Source of the DNA: Bryoerythrophyllum caledonicum
Taxonomy: Eukaryota > Streptophyta > Bryopsida > Pottiales > Pottiaceae
Length of the DNA: 64,000 nucleotides
Assembly (NCBI GenBank): GCA_963971425.1
Contig: OZ020521.1
Coordinates: forward strand, 24,196,012-24,260,011
Direction of reading: 5' to 3'
The number at the start of each line of letters is the position of its first letter. Position 1 is the first letter of the stretch. The translations under genes and the position numbers were made by a program. The notes beneath the pieces were generated by a model that ran no database searches, had not been told where the DNA came from, and saw only the letters and a list, made by a program, of their open reading frames with translations. Positions 1 to 10,394 of the stretch are shown in pieces.

Positions 1-900
1 ATTTTTGCACTATGCAAGGTCTAAATCCATTACCATTGTGTTGAGCATGATATTAGTTCCTTATACACCAATTTTTAAAGGTAGAGATGGGGTGTAGCAT
101 ATTAAAAACAAATATGCAAGAAGTAGAGGTTAAAAAATTGCAAATTTATGATATAAATTTTTGTGAACTTAACATGTTTTTAAATGATTGTCCGAATGGT
201 CAATAAGAAGTCTTACACTTAATGTTGTTGTGGAATAAATGAAAAGTAATGAAATATGAAGATCTCTAAGTTTATGTGGAAAGGAAGAAGTTTTTGGTAC
301 CTTGCCCAACAATGTGTGACAATGTGTGAAAGTGGTTGACTTGGTTTAATATGTTATTTTTCACTTAAGACCAGAATTTTTTTTGACAATATGAAAGGAA
401 ATAATATTATTTCTAGTATTGAAAATCTCACATTGAATAGAGTGTCCTAGTAAAAGTCTTAGGAGGTGCTCGATGTGTCCGCTCTCCTCGTTTGAAATTC
501 AAAACCCTGTAACGTTTTCATTGAATGTTGGATTTAGAAAAAAATGTTTCTCAGTGATGTTTTCTCACTGATGTTTCAGTAACGCATATCTTCAATAAAA
601 ATTTCAAAGAGGAATATTTGAAATTGAGACCATAAAAACCTGATTGATCCTTCAAATTGCCATTTTATGACATTTGGTCTTGTAGGGGTTAAGAAGTAGA
701 AATTGATTATGGATTTGTCAAATGATATGGGGCATGGCCTTGCCATTTGGTACCTTGGGCTTTCACACATGGACGGTCCCAAACTCCACAAATTGCATAT
801 TTAAAATAAAAAATTTGACTCAAAAACTTGGCACCTCGGTACTATGGTCCATGTGTGAAACCCCTTTAGGGCTTAACCCCTAAAAGACCACGACCTATTT
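1..900. repeat. Dispersed noncoding repeat A, copy 1
   Basis: This stretch has no credible ORF but shares ordered blocks with several other places in the window. The blocks include aaggtctaaatcca, ggtgtagcatatt, a 'gatctcta..tttatgt' block and a 'caatgtgtga' block. The same order recurs at about 960-1632, 5170-5905 and 41700-42680. It begins before the window. Copies are diverged and gapped, so this is an old repeat family. No terminal repeats or coding capacity reveal its class. Confidence 0.7.
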
Positions 901-959
901 TGCTCTAAAACCAGTCCAAAACTGCCACTGTCAAAAAGAGACATGAAAATCACATTTTA

Positions 960-2160
960 AAGTGAACTTTGGATTTTCAACCGTAAAATCTTAAAATAGA
1001 CTTCCATATAAACATGCCATCAAATTTTGGTTGTAATCCACTGCACGGATTGATAGATTTTAGTGTTTAAAGTCAAAACAATGGTTCATTTTCATCCCTG
1101 CGTTGAGTACATCAGCTGACTTTGACTTCATTTTGTATCAAATTTTTGCATTGTACAAGGTCTAAATCTTTTACCATTGTCTTAAGCATGATGTTATTTC
1201 CCTACATACCAATTTTGAGAGGTAAAAAAGGGGTGTAGCATATTAAAAACAAGTGTGCAAGGAGTGGAAGTTCAAGAATTGCCATTTCATATTTTATTTT
1301 TTTGTGAACAACGTATGTATTCAAATGATAATCCAAACGGTCAATAAGAAGGTTTTCACCACATATTGTTGTTGAAAAAATAAAAAGTGAAAAATATGAA
1401 GATCTCTAGGTTTTATGTAGAAAAGATGAAGTTTTTTTCCCCCGTTGCCCAACAATGTGTGAAAATGTTTGACTTGGAATAAAATGCCTTTTTACACTAA
1501 AGACAAGATTTTTTTTGGAAACTTTCTATATACAGAAATATTCTTTATGTGTGTGAAAAATCTCAATGTCAATAGAAACTTTTGTCAAAATTTTTGGAGG
1601 TGCCCAAAGTCCCACTTTTGGCTTTAAGTGGTACTCCCTCTGTTTCACAATAAAACCGTGGTTTCTATTTCAGAGCGGGATTAAGAACAGTGACCGGTTT
1701 TTCACCGCAATGCGCTTTTTAACCTCATAACGCGCTTTTCAAAGGCATTTAATATAATCGGTGCTTTTAAGCGCATTTAATATATGTAATCGGTGCCTTT
1801 CAAGCAGTTTTTAGAAAACGTGCTTTTCAAATAACGTGCGCTTTTCAAGTACTCCGAGTAGCAGTAACGAAACCATGGTTTTATTCTGGCACGGAGTTTA
1901 TGCAGAAACCATGGTTTTATTGTGAAACAGAGGGAGTACTAACTTTCAAACCACAAATCCAAAAAAAAATTTAAAAAAAAAAAAATAAAAAAAATAAAAA
2001 AAAATAAAAAAAAAAAATTAAAAAAAATAATATATATATATATATCTCCAGGAAGCTCTTATCAGATCCTATCTTGAAATAAAAATTCAATTAAAAAGGA
2101 TTTTTTTTCGAATTGTAGGTACATGCCCAAAATCCAAAATGACCCCGGGGGGACGTTTGG
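960..2160. repeat. Dispersed repeat A, copy 2, split by a MITE
   Basis: This second copy carries the same ordered blocks as copy 1 about 1.14 kb downstream, so the two may be an old tandem pair. The copy is interrupted at 1632-1938 by a Stowaway-type MITE. Its right part (from taactttcaaaccacaaat, about 1939-2160) resumes the family sequence and ends near the block tttaggggttaa. A related fragment at 47335-47545 is uninterrupted at the same point. An A-rich and AT-dinucleotide run occupies about 1955-2044. Confidence 0.7.
1634..1936. mobile_element. Stowaway-type MITE (Tc1/mariner-like), 303 bp
   Basis: The ends are near-perfect inverted repeats starting CTCCCTCTGTTTCACAATA and continuing as AAACC(G/A)TGGTTTC. 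They are flanked by TA on both sides (1632-1633 and 1937-1938). TA target duplication and the CTCCCTC terminus are typical of plant Stowaway MITEs. The repeat-A fragment at 47361-47380 reads taagtgaTActaactttc across the site, which is the empty site and confirms both borders. The interior has several cgcgcttttcaa-like repeats and no ORF. Confidence 0.9.
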
Positions 2161-2221
2161 TCCTTTAGGGGTTAATGAGGGTAATTAATGTTTAGGCCTC
2201 CTGGAATGGTGATGCTAGACA

Positions 2222-2885
2222 CTACACCGTTCACTGAATATAGTGTAGACTAGACTATTTGAAATTTCCTACAGTAATTTCATTAAACGCAAATTAAAGT
2301 GGTCCACTTCAATTTTCCATCCACATCAAATCATGTCCATTAGAAATAGTGTGGCTTGTTTCAAAATAAAACACTCGGGAATTGATGTGGATAAGTTTTT
2401 ACAAATCGTACTCAAAACCAAAATTATAATATAATAACATGATAATAACATAATATAATAATAAAATAATAACATAATAATATAATAACATAGTAAAATA
2501 ATAACATAATAATAAAACAACATAATAAAATAATAACATAATAATATGATAACATAATAACATAATATAACACAATAATATTATTTTATAACATAAGAAT
2601 ATAACATAAGAATATTAACATAATATTATAATATAATCTAACGTAAAATAATATTAACATAAGAATATAACATAATAAAATAATAAAATAATAAAATAAT
2701 AAAAACATAATAATAATATAATAACATAATAATAACATAAAATAATAACATATTAATATTATATACAATAACCAAAATTGATGTGGTCTACCTCAATTTT
2801 CATCCAAAACTAGAATTGATGTGGTCCACATCAATTTTCATCCACATTACCTATACCTCCACACTATATTCAGTGAACGGTGTAG
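2222..2885. mobile_element. AT-rich element with 25-bp terminal inverted repeats
   Basis: The left end CTACACCGTTCACTGAATAT is matched in reverse complement by the right end at about 2861-2885. A second pair of inverted blocks (ccacttcaattttccatccacatc and its relatives) lies just inside. The centre, about 2400-2770, is an imperfect array of ataataacat-like units with almost no G or C. Long open frames there are artefacts of the missing stop-rich composition. No clear target duplication is visible, so the superfamily is not assigned. Confidence 0.7.
2400..2775. repeat. AT-rich microsatellite-like array
   Basis: This is an imperfect array of taataacataataatat-like words forming the core of the surrounding inverted-repeat element. 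Such sequence is prone to unwinding and slippage. Nothing suggests coding. The hydrophobic Tyr/Ile/Leu-rich translations simply mirror the base composition. Confidence 0.8.
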
Positions 2886-2889
2886 AGTT

Positions 2890-3700
2890 TTCCTGAAAGT
2901 GCTTCCCGAATGGGCAAGTGAGGAGGAATATGGTGCCAAAGAGTATGAGATGTATAAACTGGAAAAAAAGAGCACGAGGAAATTTCATGTTGCCTTTCTC
3001 TGCACCAATGAAATGCTTTGCAATCAATGTTCTTGGGCCCTACCCCATGCAAGCTAAAGCTCCCCCATAGTACCCTAAGTTCTCACAGGATTGACCAATA
3101 GTTCCCCCAAACCTAAGACAACATGTGCATGTGGTCCCGGTTACTAACATAAGACCTTAAGATTCCGGGTACCTATCCAGTGTATTTTGGTGACTTTCAG
3201 GAAAACTCAAGTTTCTGCACATCATATTTTCCCCGTGCTCTAATTGGTTCATTTCTGGGGACTTTTTGAGGAATATGACATTGGAAACAGATCCAACAGT
3301 GGATGAGAGAAGGCTGCATGAAGATGGCTATCCTAGAGATCAGCCACAGATGGCTTGCATTGGGCCACAAACTTCACTTTGCATTCTTTTCTGGATCCTC
3401 TTGCAATCCATTTATCTCATACAGCAACTATAACTTACCCTGCAAAGCATATTTGATGAGTCTGTGTCTGATTATGACTAAAAAAAAGCATGTGATTGGC
3501 ACTCTAATGTACGAGAACAATGATTTCCCTGAACACAACTCATTGATATTTATTGAAATATGATGATTTCTCATTTGCTTGTGTCAAAAAAATAAAAATA
3601 ATAAATAAATATATATGATGATTTCAATTGTCACAGTAACATCACCTGTGTTACAGTGAATAAACTTTCTCAGGTTTCAACCCCACCAAAAATAAAATGA
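2890..3700. other. No feature recognised
   Basis: Unique-looking AT-rich sequence with only short, composition-driven open frames. No splice-bounded coding exon, repeat or RNA gene is apparent. Confidence 0.5.
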
Positions 3701-3759
3701 CGATAAAGTTGAGTACACACAAGCTTGTCGATTTGACAGGAAACCCCCCACACTCAGAC

Positions 3760-3965
3760 TTACCAGGTGGGGGAGGAGGTGGTGGGGCCAAAACTTGGCC
3801 CCTATTTTGTTTTTGGATGGGGCCCTAAATATAGCCAAAGGGGGACCTGAAGACTAAATTGGGACCGTAGGCCCCAATTTCGTAAAAAAAAAGCCAAAAA
3901 AAGGCTCTGACCCCACCAAAATGGGAGGGCCAGAAAAATGAGCCCATGCAATTAAGATGGGGCCC
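3760..3965. repeat. Dispersed repeat B, copy 1
   Basis: The block with tggcccctatttt, a 'ggggccctaaatatag' block and a 'gccccaatttcg' block reappears, diverged, in the small element at 6934-7157. The order is the same: G-rich start, agcccctattttt, gggccctatatag, agccccaaattt, an aaaaaagc stretch, then a ggcc-rich end. It is noncoding. Confidence 0.6.
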
Positions 3966-4230
3966 CACCTTGGGTAAGCCCGAGCTTGGGGGGATTCCTG
4001 TCCGCGCCCAAGCTTGTGGTGTTTGCATCCCATTAAATTAATGTGTGTCCATGAATCATCCACCCATGCATTTAACCCTTTAACAAGAGCAAGGCAAAAA
4101 AAAGTGACCATTTTTGTCACAGGGTTACAGGTTAAGGAACCACAAACCCTCATTTAAGATTCTTTATGAGTCAAACCAAAGGAACCCTTGTTTCGAGGCA
4201 GAAGCAGGGGCTAAACTCCTCAAGCACTAA

Positions 4231-4680
4231 GAGCATCTCCAGCGGTTCTCAAGACAAGTGGAGCTCTTTGGCAAACCTTTTTTAACCTTTTGAGAGCGGG
4301 GCCGGAGCTACCCCACCAGCTCTCTAACTTTATCCACTCTTGAGTTTTGGAAAAGTAAGTTGCTCTTTGGATAATTCCTCCATCTTCTTATGTATGCATG
4401 ATTTTGGCAAGGTAAGAACGATAAGTACAAGCCAAAGAAGGTGAAGAAAGCGCCAAAGTAGGTTATAGCTCCAATGAAGGTGCAAAAAGTGTGGATGATG
4501 ACCAATCTCCTCCTGGCGAAAAAGACCTCCAGGTCCACACCGACACCAACAACTGACCGTACGGGTTGCGGATTGGAGGCCCGCCCAGAGGGCACCCCAC
4601 TCGCTTTGGAGGTATGGAGGGCCCAATTCTCCAAGAAAATGTCGTTCCTCCACCAGTCTTAAGAACCAGTGGAGACGATC
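4231..4680. mobile_element. PIF/Harbinger-type MITE, 450 bp
   Basis: The left end GAGCATCTCCAGCGGTTCTC and the right end (reverse complement GATCGTCTCCACTGGTTCTT) form imperfect terminal inverted repeats of about 25 bp. They are flanked by TAA on both sides (4228-4230, 4681-4683). A 3-bp TWA duplication is the hallmark of PIF/Harbinger, and GAGCATCTCC-type termini are common in plant members. The inside has short open frames on both strands but nothing resembling a transposase, so it is non-autonomous. Confidence 0.8.
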
Positions 4681-4689
4681 TAATAACAA

Positions 4690-5165
4690 TGAAGTCACAC
4701 ATTGAATAAATTGGGCAATATAGAGGAGCACGTTGGACATATTTAATCAATCATGGCACTTTAGTAGCTATGATACCTTAGCTTCTGATGCTGCCAATGA
4801 AATTTGAAAGTGCACTTAAATCCTTTAGTGCCAAAATGGTTGTTTTTGGATAAATTCTAGTGCGTTCTCGGATATAGGTCCTTTTGTGTAAGTTAGATGG
4901 ACATGTTTTGCTGGGAATGTGTCTCGCACTAGTTCATGTACTTTAAATGTATCAATTCTTGGGCACATTGGTGCAAGCATTGGAGAGCTACAATGATTTC
5001 TGCGAAGTGGGGTCAACTTGAAATGTACCTTATGTGCAAATATTGTTGTGCATTATCTACTAATTGTTGTGCATGATCTAGTACACTTGTGGGTTCTCCC
5101 CTGCCTTGTGAAAACCTTCAGCATTAAAGGATTAAAGCAAAGAAAATGATAAGCACCTTTCAGCA
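4690..5165. other. No feature recognised
   Basis: AT-rich sequence with no supported ORF, repeat or RNA between the Harbinger-type MITE and repeat A copy 3. Confidence 0.5.
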
Positions 5166-5169
5166 AGTT

Positions 5170-5905
5170 GATTTTTTATAAATATTTGTAATTTTCTTGA
5201 TCAACCTTTTGAAAGTTGTTGGAAAAATATAAAGATTTCTAAGTTTTATGTGGAAATCCATTACCATCATGTTAATCATGGTTTTTGTTCCTTATACTCC
5301 ATTTTTTAGAGGCAGAGTAGGGATGTAGCATATTCAAATAAATTGTGCAGTATTGGACGTTCAAAATTTGCCATTATATATATATATATAATATATATTT
5401 TAGATTGATAATCCAAATGGTCAATAAGAAGATTTACACTACATATTGTTGTGGAAAAATAAAAAAGTAAAAAATATGAAGATCTCTAAGTTTTATGTGA
5501 AAAAGAAGAAGTTTTTTTGGTACCTTGCCTCACAATGTGTGACAATGTGTGAAATTTTTAACTTGGGTTGATATGCTATATTACACTTAAGACAAGCATT
5601 CTTTTATGACAATATGAAAGGAAATTGTTTTACTGGCTAGTATTGGAAATCTCATATTCATTAGAGTGTCCTAGCAAAAGTTTTTGGAGGTGTTCGACTG
5701 CCCATTCTTCCATTTTGAAATTCAAAACCTTATAGTTTTTTCATCAAATGTCGGATTTAGGAGAAAATTGTTCCCCCATTGAGGTTTTAGTAATGCCCTT
5801 GTGCTGTAAAAATTTCAAAGAGGAATATTAGAAATTGACACCATTGGAACTTGACCAAACTTTCAGAAGCCCATTTTTGACACTTGGTCCTTTAAGGGTT
5901 AATTT
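5170..5905. repeat. Dispersed repeat A, copy 3
   Basis: Ordered blocks shared with 1-900 and 960-1632 include aaatccattaccat, ggatgtagcatattca, gataatccaaatggtcaat and aatatgaagatctctaag. They end at cctttaagggttaa, the same terminal block as copy 2. A short (TA)n run interrupts it near 5376-5398. It is noncoding. Confidence 0.75.
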
Positions 5906-6930
5906 AATCAGAGTTTTGTAAATAGAAAGTGTTCTACAACCTTTTGATGTAATGATGTGTTAAATTTGTTGAACTATAGATTGCTTGTAGTAAGAAGAAT
6001 CTCACAATTCACCATTTAATTGCAAGTAGAAATTGAGTATCTAATAATATAAAACAATGCTTCAAAAAGAAATCATCCACCATCACATTTTCTGCTGATT
6101 TGAATTCATAGTTTAAAATTTGGAAAGAACACTATAGTTTGTCTTCTAACTATTGTAGATAAGCGACTTTATAAGTAATATTTTGATTGATTTAAATTTA
6201 GTTCTAAAATTCAAATTTTTATCAAATCACATACTATTTAATCACATCACTGTTTAAAGCATATCTAAATTCAAATTCAAATTCAAATCACATATCATTT
6301 GGATAAAACACTCTATAAGGCATGTTAAAATCATTCAATGTTAACTAACTATTGCCTTTGGAATGAAGAAATTACGTTTGAAAGGTTTACAAGTAGCTCA
6401 TTTTCATGGTTAGAGTTCATTAGCAAAGGATTAATCCTCAAGTGTTTAGGAAATGATTTCTTGGTCATGGAGTGTGTTGGATCTCAATGCACACAAAACC
6501 TCTAAAGTTTGAATTATGAAGTTCATACTTGCATGCACATTACCTACACAATCTGCAAAAATAAAGTCTTGATAAAAGGTTATAGATATCTTTGAATAAC
6601 TGTAAATACATTGCTAAGTACATCAAATACAACAATACAACAAATCTATTCTACATACTCTATAGTATTTTATAAACATGAAAAGTGGTCTAAGACTTTG
6701 ATTGAAATTTGTCTTCAAAAGATTCTTGGTTGGAATGTGCTTTTGTTCTCTCTCATCACATACATAACTTCCTTTTTATTCATGGTATCTTTGCTCTGCT
6801 TTACAAATACAATCAGCTCCATGTACAACAACTTTGTTTGTTTAAACACCATGTGCCACAACAACTCTAATTGTAAGGAAATTGAGTGTTTATAGTCGGA
6901 GTTGATTGTTGTAAAGGGATCTCCTTAAAT
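5906..6930. other. No feature recognised (AT-rich)
   Basis: Very AT-rich sequence. The longest frame, at about 6611-6895, looks like a composition artefact: low codon bias, many Thr/Ser/Asn and no recognisable domain. No gene is called. Confidence 0.5.
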
Positions 6931-6933
6931 CGA

Positions 6934-7157
6934 GTAGACGGATGGTACGGAAAGGGGGGTGTGGACAAAACCTAGCCCCTATTTTTATGTTGGTGGGGGG
7001 GCCCTATATAGACCAAGGTGGGTTTGTTGAGGGTAACTTGAGAACACAAGCCCCAAATTTGGCAATTTTTTTCCCCAAAAAAGCTTCTAGATCCCTAAAG
7101 TAAGAAGGTAGAGAAAAGAGGCCTACCTCTGGCCCACCCTCCATGACATCCGTCTAC
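6934..7157. mobile_element. Small MITE-like element carrying repeat B, copy 2
   Basis: The ends GTAGACGGATG (6934-6944) and CATCCGTCTAC (7147-7157) are perfect 11-bp inverted repeats enclosing a diverged copy of repeat B. It has no ORF and no convincing target duplication. It could be a tiny non-autonomous DNA element or a chance-bounded repeat. The perfect, same-order repeat content favours an element. Confidence 0.5.
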
Positions 7158-7159
7158 AT

Positions 7160-8090
7160 ATGGGCTTTTTTTGGCGATTTGGAGCCAGATGACGAATTTC
7201 TCACCCAAAAAAGAATATTCCCTAAAAGTGGGAAAATTGTGATTTTATATTGCCAAAATTGCATTGATGGGCATTTCCATATCACCATATTGCTACTAGT
7301 GAACAATAGGGACTCCTTCATGTCGCCAGAAAGGATGTACAAATCTATGTTTATGGAGATGGATTCTCCAAAAAAGATATTTATGGAGAAAATTTGGTTT
7401 TGAATGGTTTCAGGAGAAACTTTGTGTTGCTACATGTGTGGTCTCCAAAAAATTTGTGTCGCCACTTTGACTAAAATTGTGAAACAAATAAAAAGCCCTG
7501 GTCTACATGAAATAAAAAGGGAGGTGACTGTAATTCTAGCACATGGTTTTTTTATTAAAAGAAATTCCTTCAACAATTTTCATTTCCTACCTAAAATCTT
7601 GGAAGGGTGGTAGGATTGGGTCACTGGTTGGTTTGTGGTCGTCCTACCGTATTTGGGATCGCTCTTGTGCTCGTGCTTCTACAAGCAGCCATAACAATGT
7701 ATTGAAAGCTTCCATGCATGGACGCCACTGTATACAACACTGTAGTGCTCCTTGCCACCTACATACAGAAGCATTGGTCAACTGTGGTGGCGAACTTGAT
7801 AGCGCCTCTTGTCTCCTCAGAATCTAGTGATGTCAAAAGACCGAAGTTCAATCTATGCGGCTTTGCTTTAGACTGGTGACATGGCATTGGCAGAAACTGC
7901 ACAAGGGAATTTTTATGCAAAGCTTGAGATTTTGTGCGTTGTGCAACATGCACTGAACCTCTCTTTCATTTTGAGGAAGGCATGGTACAGCTGGAAGACT
8001 CCTGCAGAACTTTTTCACCTAACATGTGTGTTACCCATGCGTAAAGGAACTTACTGGAAAAAGCAGTCTGCCATTTCTGCATTTACATCT
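7160..8090. other. No feature recognised
   Basis: Mixed-composition sequence with several overlapping short frames on both strands, none showing a domain or a repeat partner. Nothing supportable is seen. Confidence 0.4.
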
Positions 8091-8094
8091 TTGA

Positions 8095-8720
8095 CCCTGA
8101 CGAACGCCCAGGGCGAACTGACCCCTCGTTCCCCCTCGTGGATGAAGAGGGCAGTTGCGCGTGGGATGAATCATCCCTCCCAGCCACCCAGGTGGTGAAA
8201 TCCCAACCGGCTAGCACACAAACCCTCCCCCCCTCCCAGCATGTGCCCTGGCCCGTGCACTCCTCACCCGTCGCGACACATTTCTCTACGAAATATCCGC
8301 GACGAGTACTACCGCGACATATTTCTCTCAGAAATACCCGTGACGGGTATTGCCTCTTATAAAGCTTGTATGTGTAGGAGCACGCGCAGGGTTTGCTTTT
8401 GTACCTCTCCAACTGTTTTCAAGTGCTACCCTTTGTGTCCATCTAACACTAATGTTGAATATATTATTTTCTTTCATGGTTTCCATTTTGCATATATTGA
8501 CCCTTCAAGCTCATCTTTTGTGCTTAGGTATGTTGTCATTGGGAACTAGGGTTTGAGTTTTATATTTTTGAGTTTCTTGAGTGATACAATAGTTTCTTCA
8601 ATAAGTGGTTGATTATAGTGTAGAATATGAGACATATTTCAATCATTCCATTTAGTATGACTTAGGGTTTTTAGGACACAATTTTATGCTATTTCTAGGG
8701 GTCATACCAAGTATTACTTC
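8095..8720 (+). repeat. Dispersed repeat C, copy 1 (LTR-like, with TATA box)
   Basis: About 600 bp here are matched in reverse complement by 14700-15215, including cccagggc, a block with gatgaatcatccctcc, tgtgcgctcgtgcactcc-like and 'gtatgttgtcattg' words. Upstream of a TATAAAGC box (about 8357) is the palindrome AATACCCGTGACGGGTATT, and related words (ccgcgacgagtac, accgcgacat) precede it. Palindromic repeats just before a TATA box resemble an LTR promoter. The full element is not delimited. Confidence 0.55.
8331..8365 (+). promoter_or_regulatory. Palindrome plus TATA box in repeat C
   Basis: The 19-bp palindrome AATACCCGTGACGGGTATT is followed within about 10 bp by TATAAAG. The core ACCCGTCACG/CGTGACGGGT recurs several times in the oppositely oriented copy and next to it (about 14463 and 14576). 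This fits a transcription-factor site array of a transposon promoter. Activity is inferred only. Confidence 0.4.
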
Positions 8721-8729
8721 AATTTTTCC

Positions 8730-10245
8730 ATTACATGATGTTGTATTTGGTGTGTTTTAAAATCATAATAGGAACTGGAATTTTAGAATACTCTCTTTCA
8801 TTCTTCTTTGTGCTGTGATTAGGTCTTGTATTGTTTAGAGAGGTTTGATGATGTAGGATTCTTATTTCATTCTTGCTTACGTGTAGTTTTTTCCATTCCG
8901 CGGAATAGAGTTATCCGGCTTACTACTTGCCGTTCTCGACCCGGACTACAAGGAAGTTGTCGTAGTCTAGTAGTTCGTAATTCACAAAATTTACCGAAAT
9001 TAACCTTAAGCGAGCCCACCTAACCAGATCGTTTCCAAGGATTTTTATCGTGTGTCAAACTTTCAAAATCTAAAGACAATTTACACTAAATAGGCTTTGC
9101 ACATACTGGAGGATGGCTTCCCCGGTACCTCAGTGACCGGTAACAAGTAACTACAAGTATTCAGTTTAAACTCTGTTGAACGTCAAAGTAGTTTCCCGGT
9201 AAATTTTTTACAGTGCCCAAAAAGTTATTGCCCTCCGTTCTCGCAGTCTAGAAGCCACAATATCCACAATCTAACTCTACACCTTGAAAGAGTTTAAAGG
9301 TTACAGCTAGTTTACTGGTCTTCACAATCTACCGAAAAATAGTCCCAGTAAACCGGTCACTTAAAACCAGGTTCCAACTACAACCACATCCAATGAATCA
9401 AACAAGGAAGATAGAAGAATCACAACAGTCTAATGCTAAGTAATTCACATAAGCAAGACAACCTTCCACGGAGATCAAGGGATCTCATCCACTGTAAAGG
9501 TAAAAACCCTAGACTCAGGCTTAGGCGGGATCTCTCTCAATGTACCAAGAAGAGGGATGTCTCGCCTTCTCCCCACCAATCTAAACACTTCTCACTTAAG
9601 GGATGCTATCGTAAATAATGGTGGGCTTCCCAGATCTCATCTGGTAAACAACTCTACCCAATCGAGTCGGTCTAGGGTTTGAAGTAGATCCCAGATCTTT
9701 CTCCACCATCTAGCCTGGATATCCTACACCCTCCGCAAGCCTCTACTCACCTTCAATCACATAACATTCAACAAGCCACAACCTTGTACATCCTAGCAAA
9801 GACCCAATAGAAGGATTCAACTCCCTGCCTCTCTAATCACACTAGCTCAACAATGACTCTAGACACAAGCAATGCAGGCAAGACACAAGCAAAGCAACAA
9901 GGAGAAGAGTACTTACACCAAGAGCCGAAGGCTTCTTAAGTACACAAAGGTCATTAGCTATCTTCCAAAAACTAGATTCCAAAAAGGTGGGAAACGACAT
10001 CCAGATCCTAGAATTGAGGGTTACCTAGTCACCGGCGGATTACCGGTTAGACCGGTAAACCGGAAGACTCCCGGTCCGAGACCGGGAAAACATTCTCTAA
10101 CAAAAGTAGATAGCCGGAGAAATTATTCAAGTGGTTGTGACCGGTTGCATAATGGGGCCCCATTGACATCACTACTCTCACCCTAGCGTTAATCTACCGC
10201 ACCTAGCAACATCCTATCAATGGATAGGATAAGCCCACAATTAAC
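8730..10245 (-). repeat. Probable 3' flank / LTR-like part of gag-like element G3
   Basis: The stretch lies downstream, on the minus strand, of the decayed gag-like ORFs at 10395-11900 and is rich in ACCGGT and CCGGTAAAC words. A 'caagtattca ... cgttctcgcag' block near 9160-9250 echoes the 'caagtattc ... attcgttcccacagag' blocks lying similarly downstream of the other two gag-like elements (23195-23250, 23527-23590, 27391-27465). No coding frame is convincing. Confidence 0.35.
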
Positions 10246-10250
10246 AATTA

Positions 10251-10386
10251 ACAATTAACATATAACATATAACATATAACATATGACATATAACATATGA
10301 CATATAACATATGACATATAACATATGACATATAACATATGACATATAACATATGACATATAACATATAACATGTAACATATAACA
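10251..10386. repeat. Microsatellite, 14-bp unit atataacatatgac
   Basis: About nine units of atataacatatgac alternate with shorter atataac units. It is a simple tandem array immediately downstream of the gag-like frame of G3. An open frame rich in Met, Tyr, Val and Cys crosses it as an artefact. Confidence 0.9.
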
Positions 10387-10394
10387 TAGGTTCA

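Noticed and set aside
2326..2768. Small Tyr/Ile/Leu membrane proteins
   Set aside because: They are direct translations of an AT-only microsatellite-like core inside an inverted-repeat element.
8880..9025. tRNA gene near the ccgttctcgacccgg words
   Set aside because: No cloverleaf with proper arms and TTCRANY loop could be drawn.
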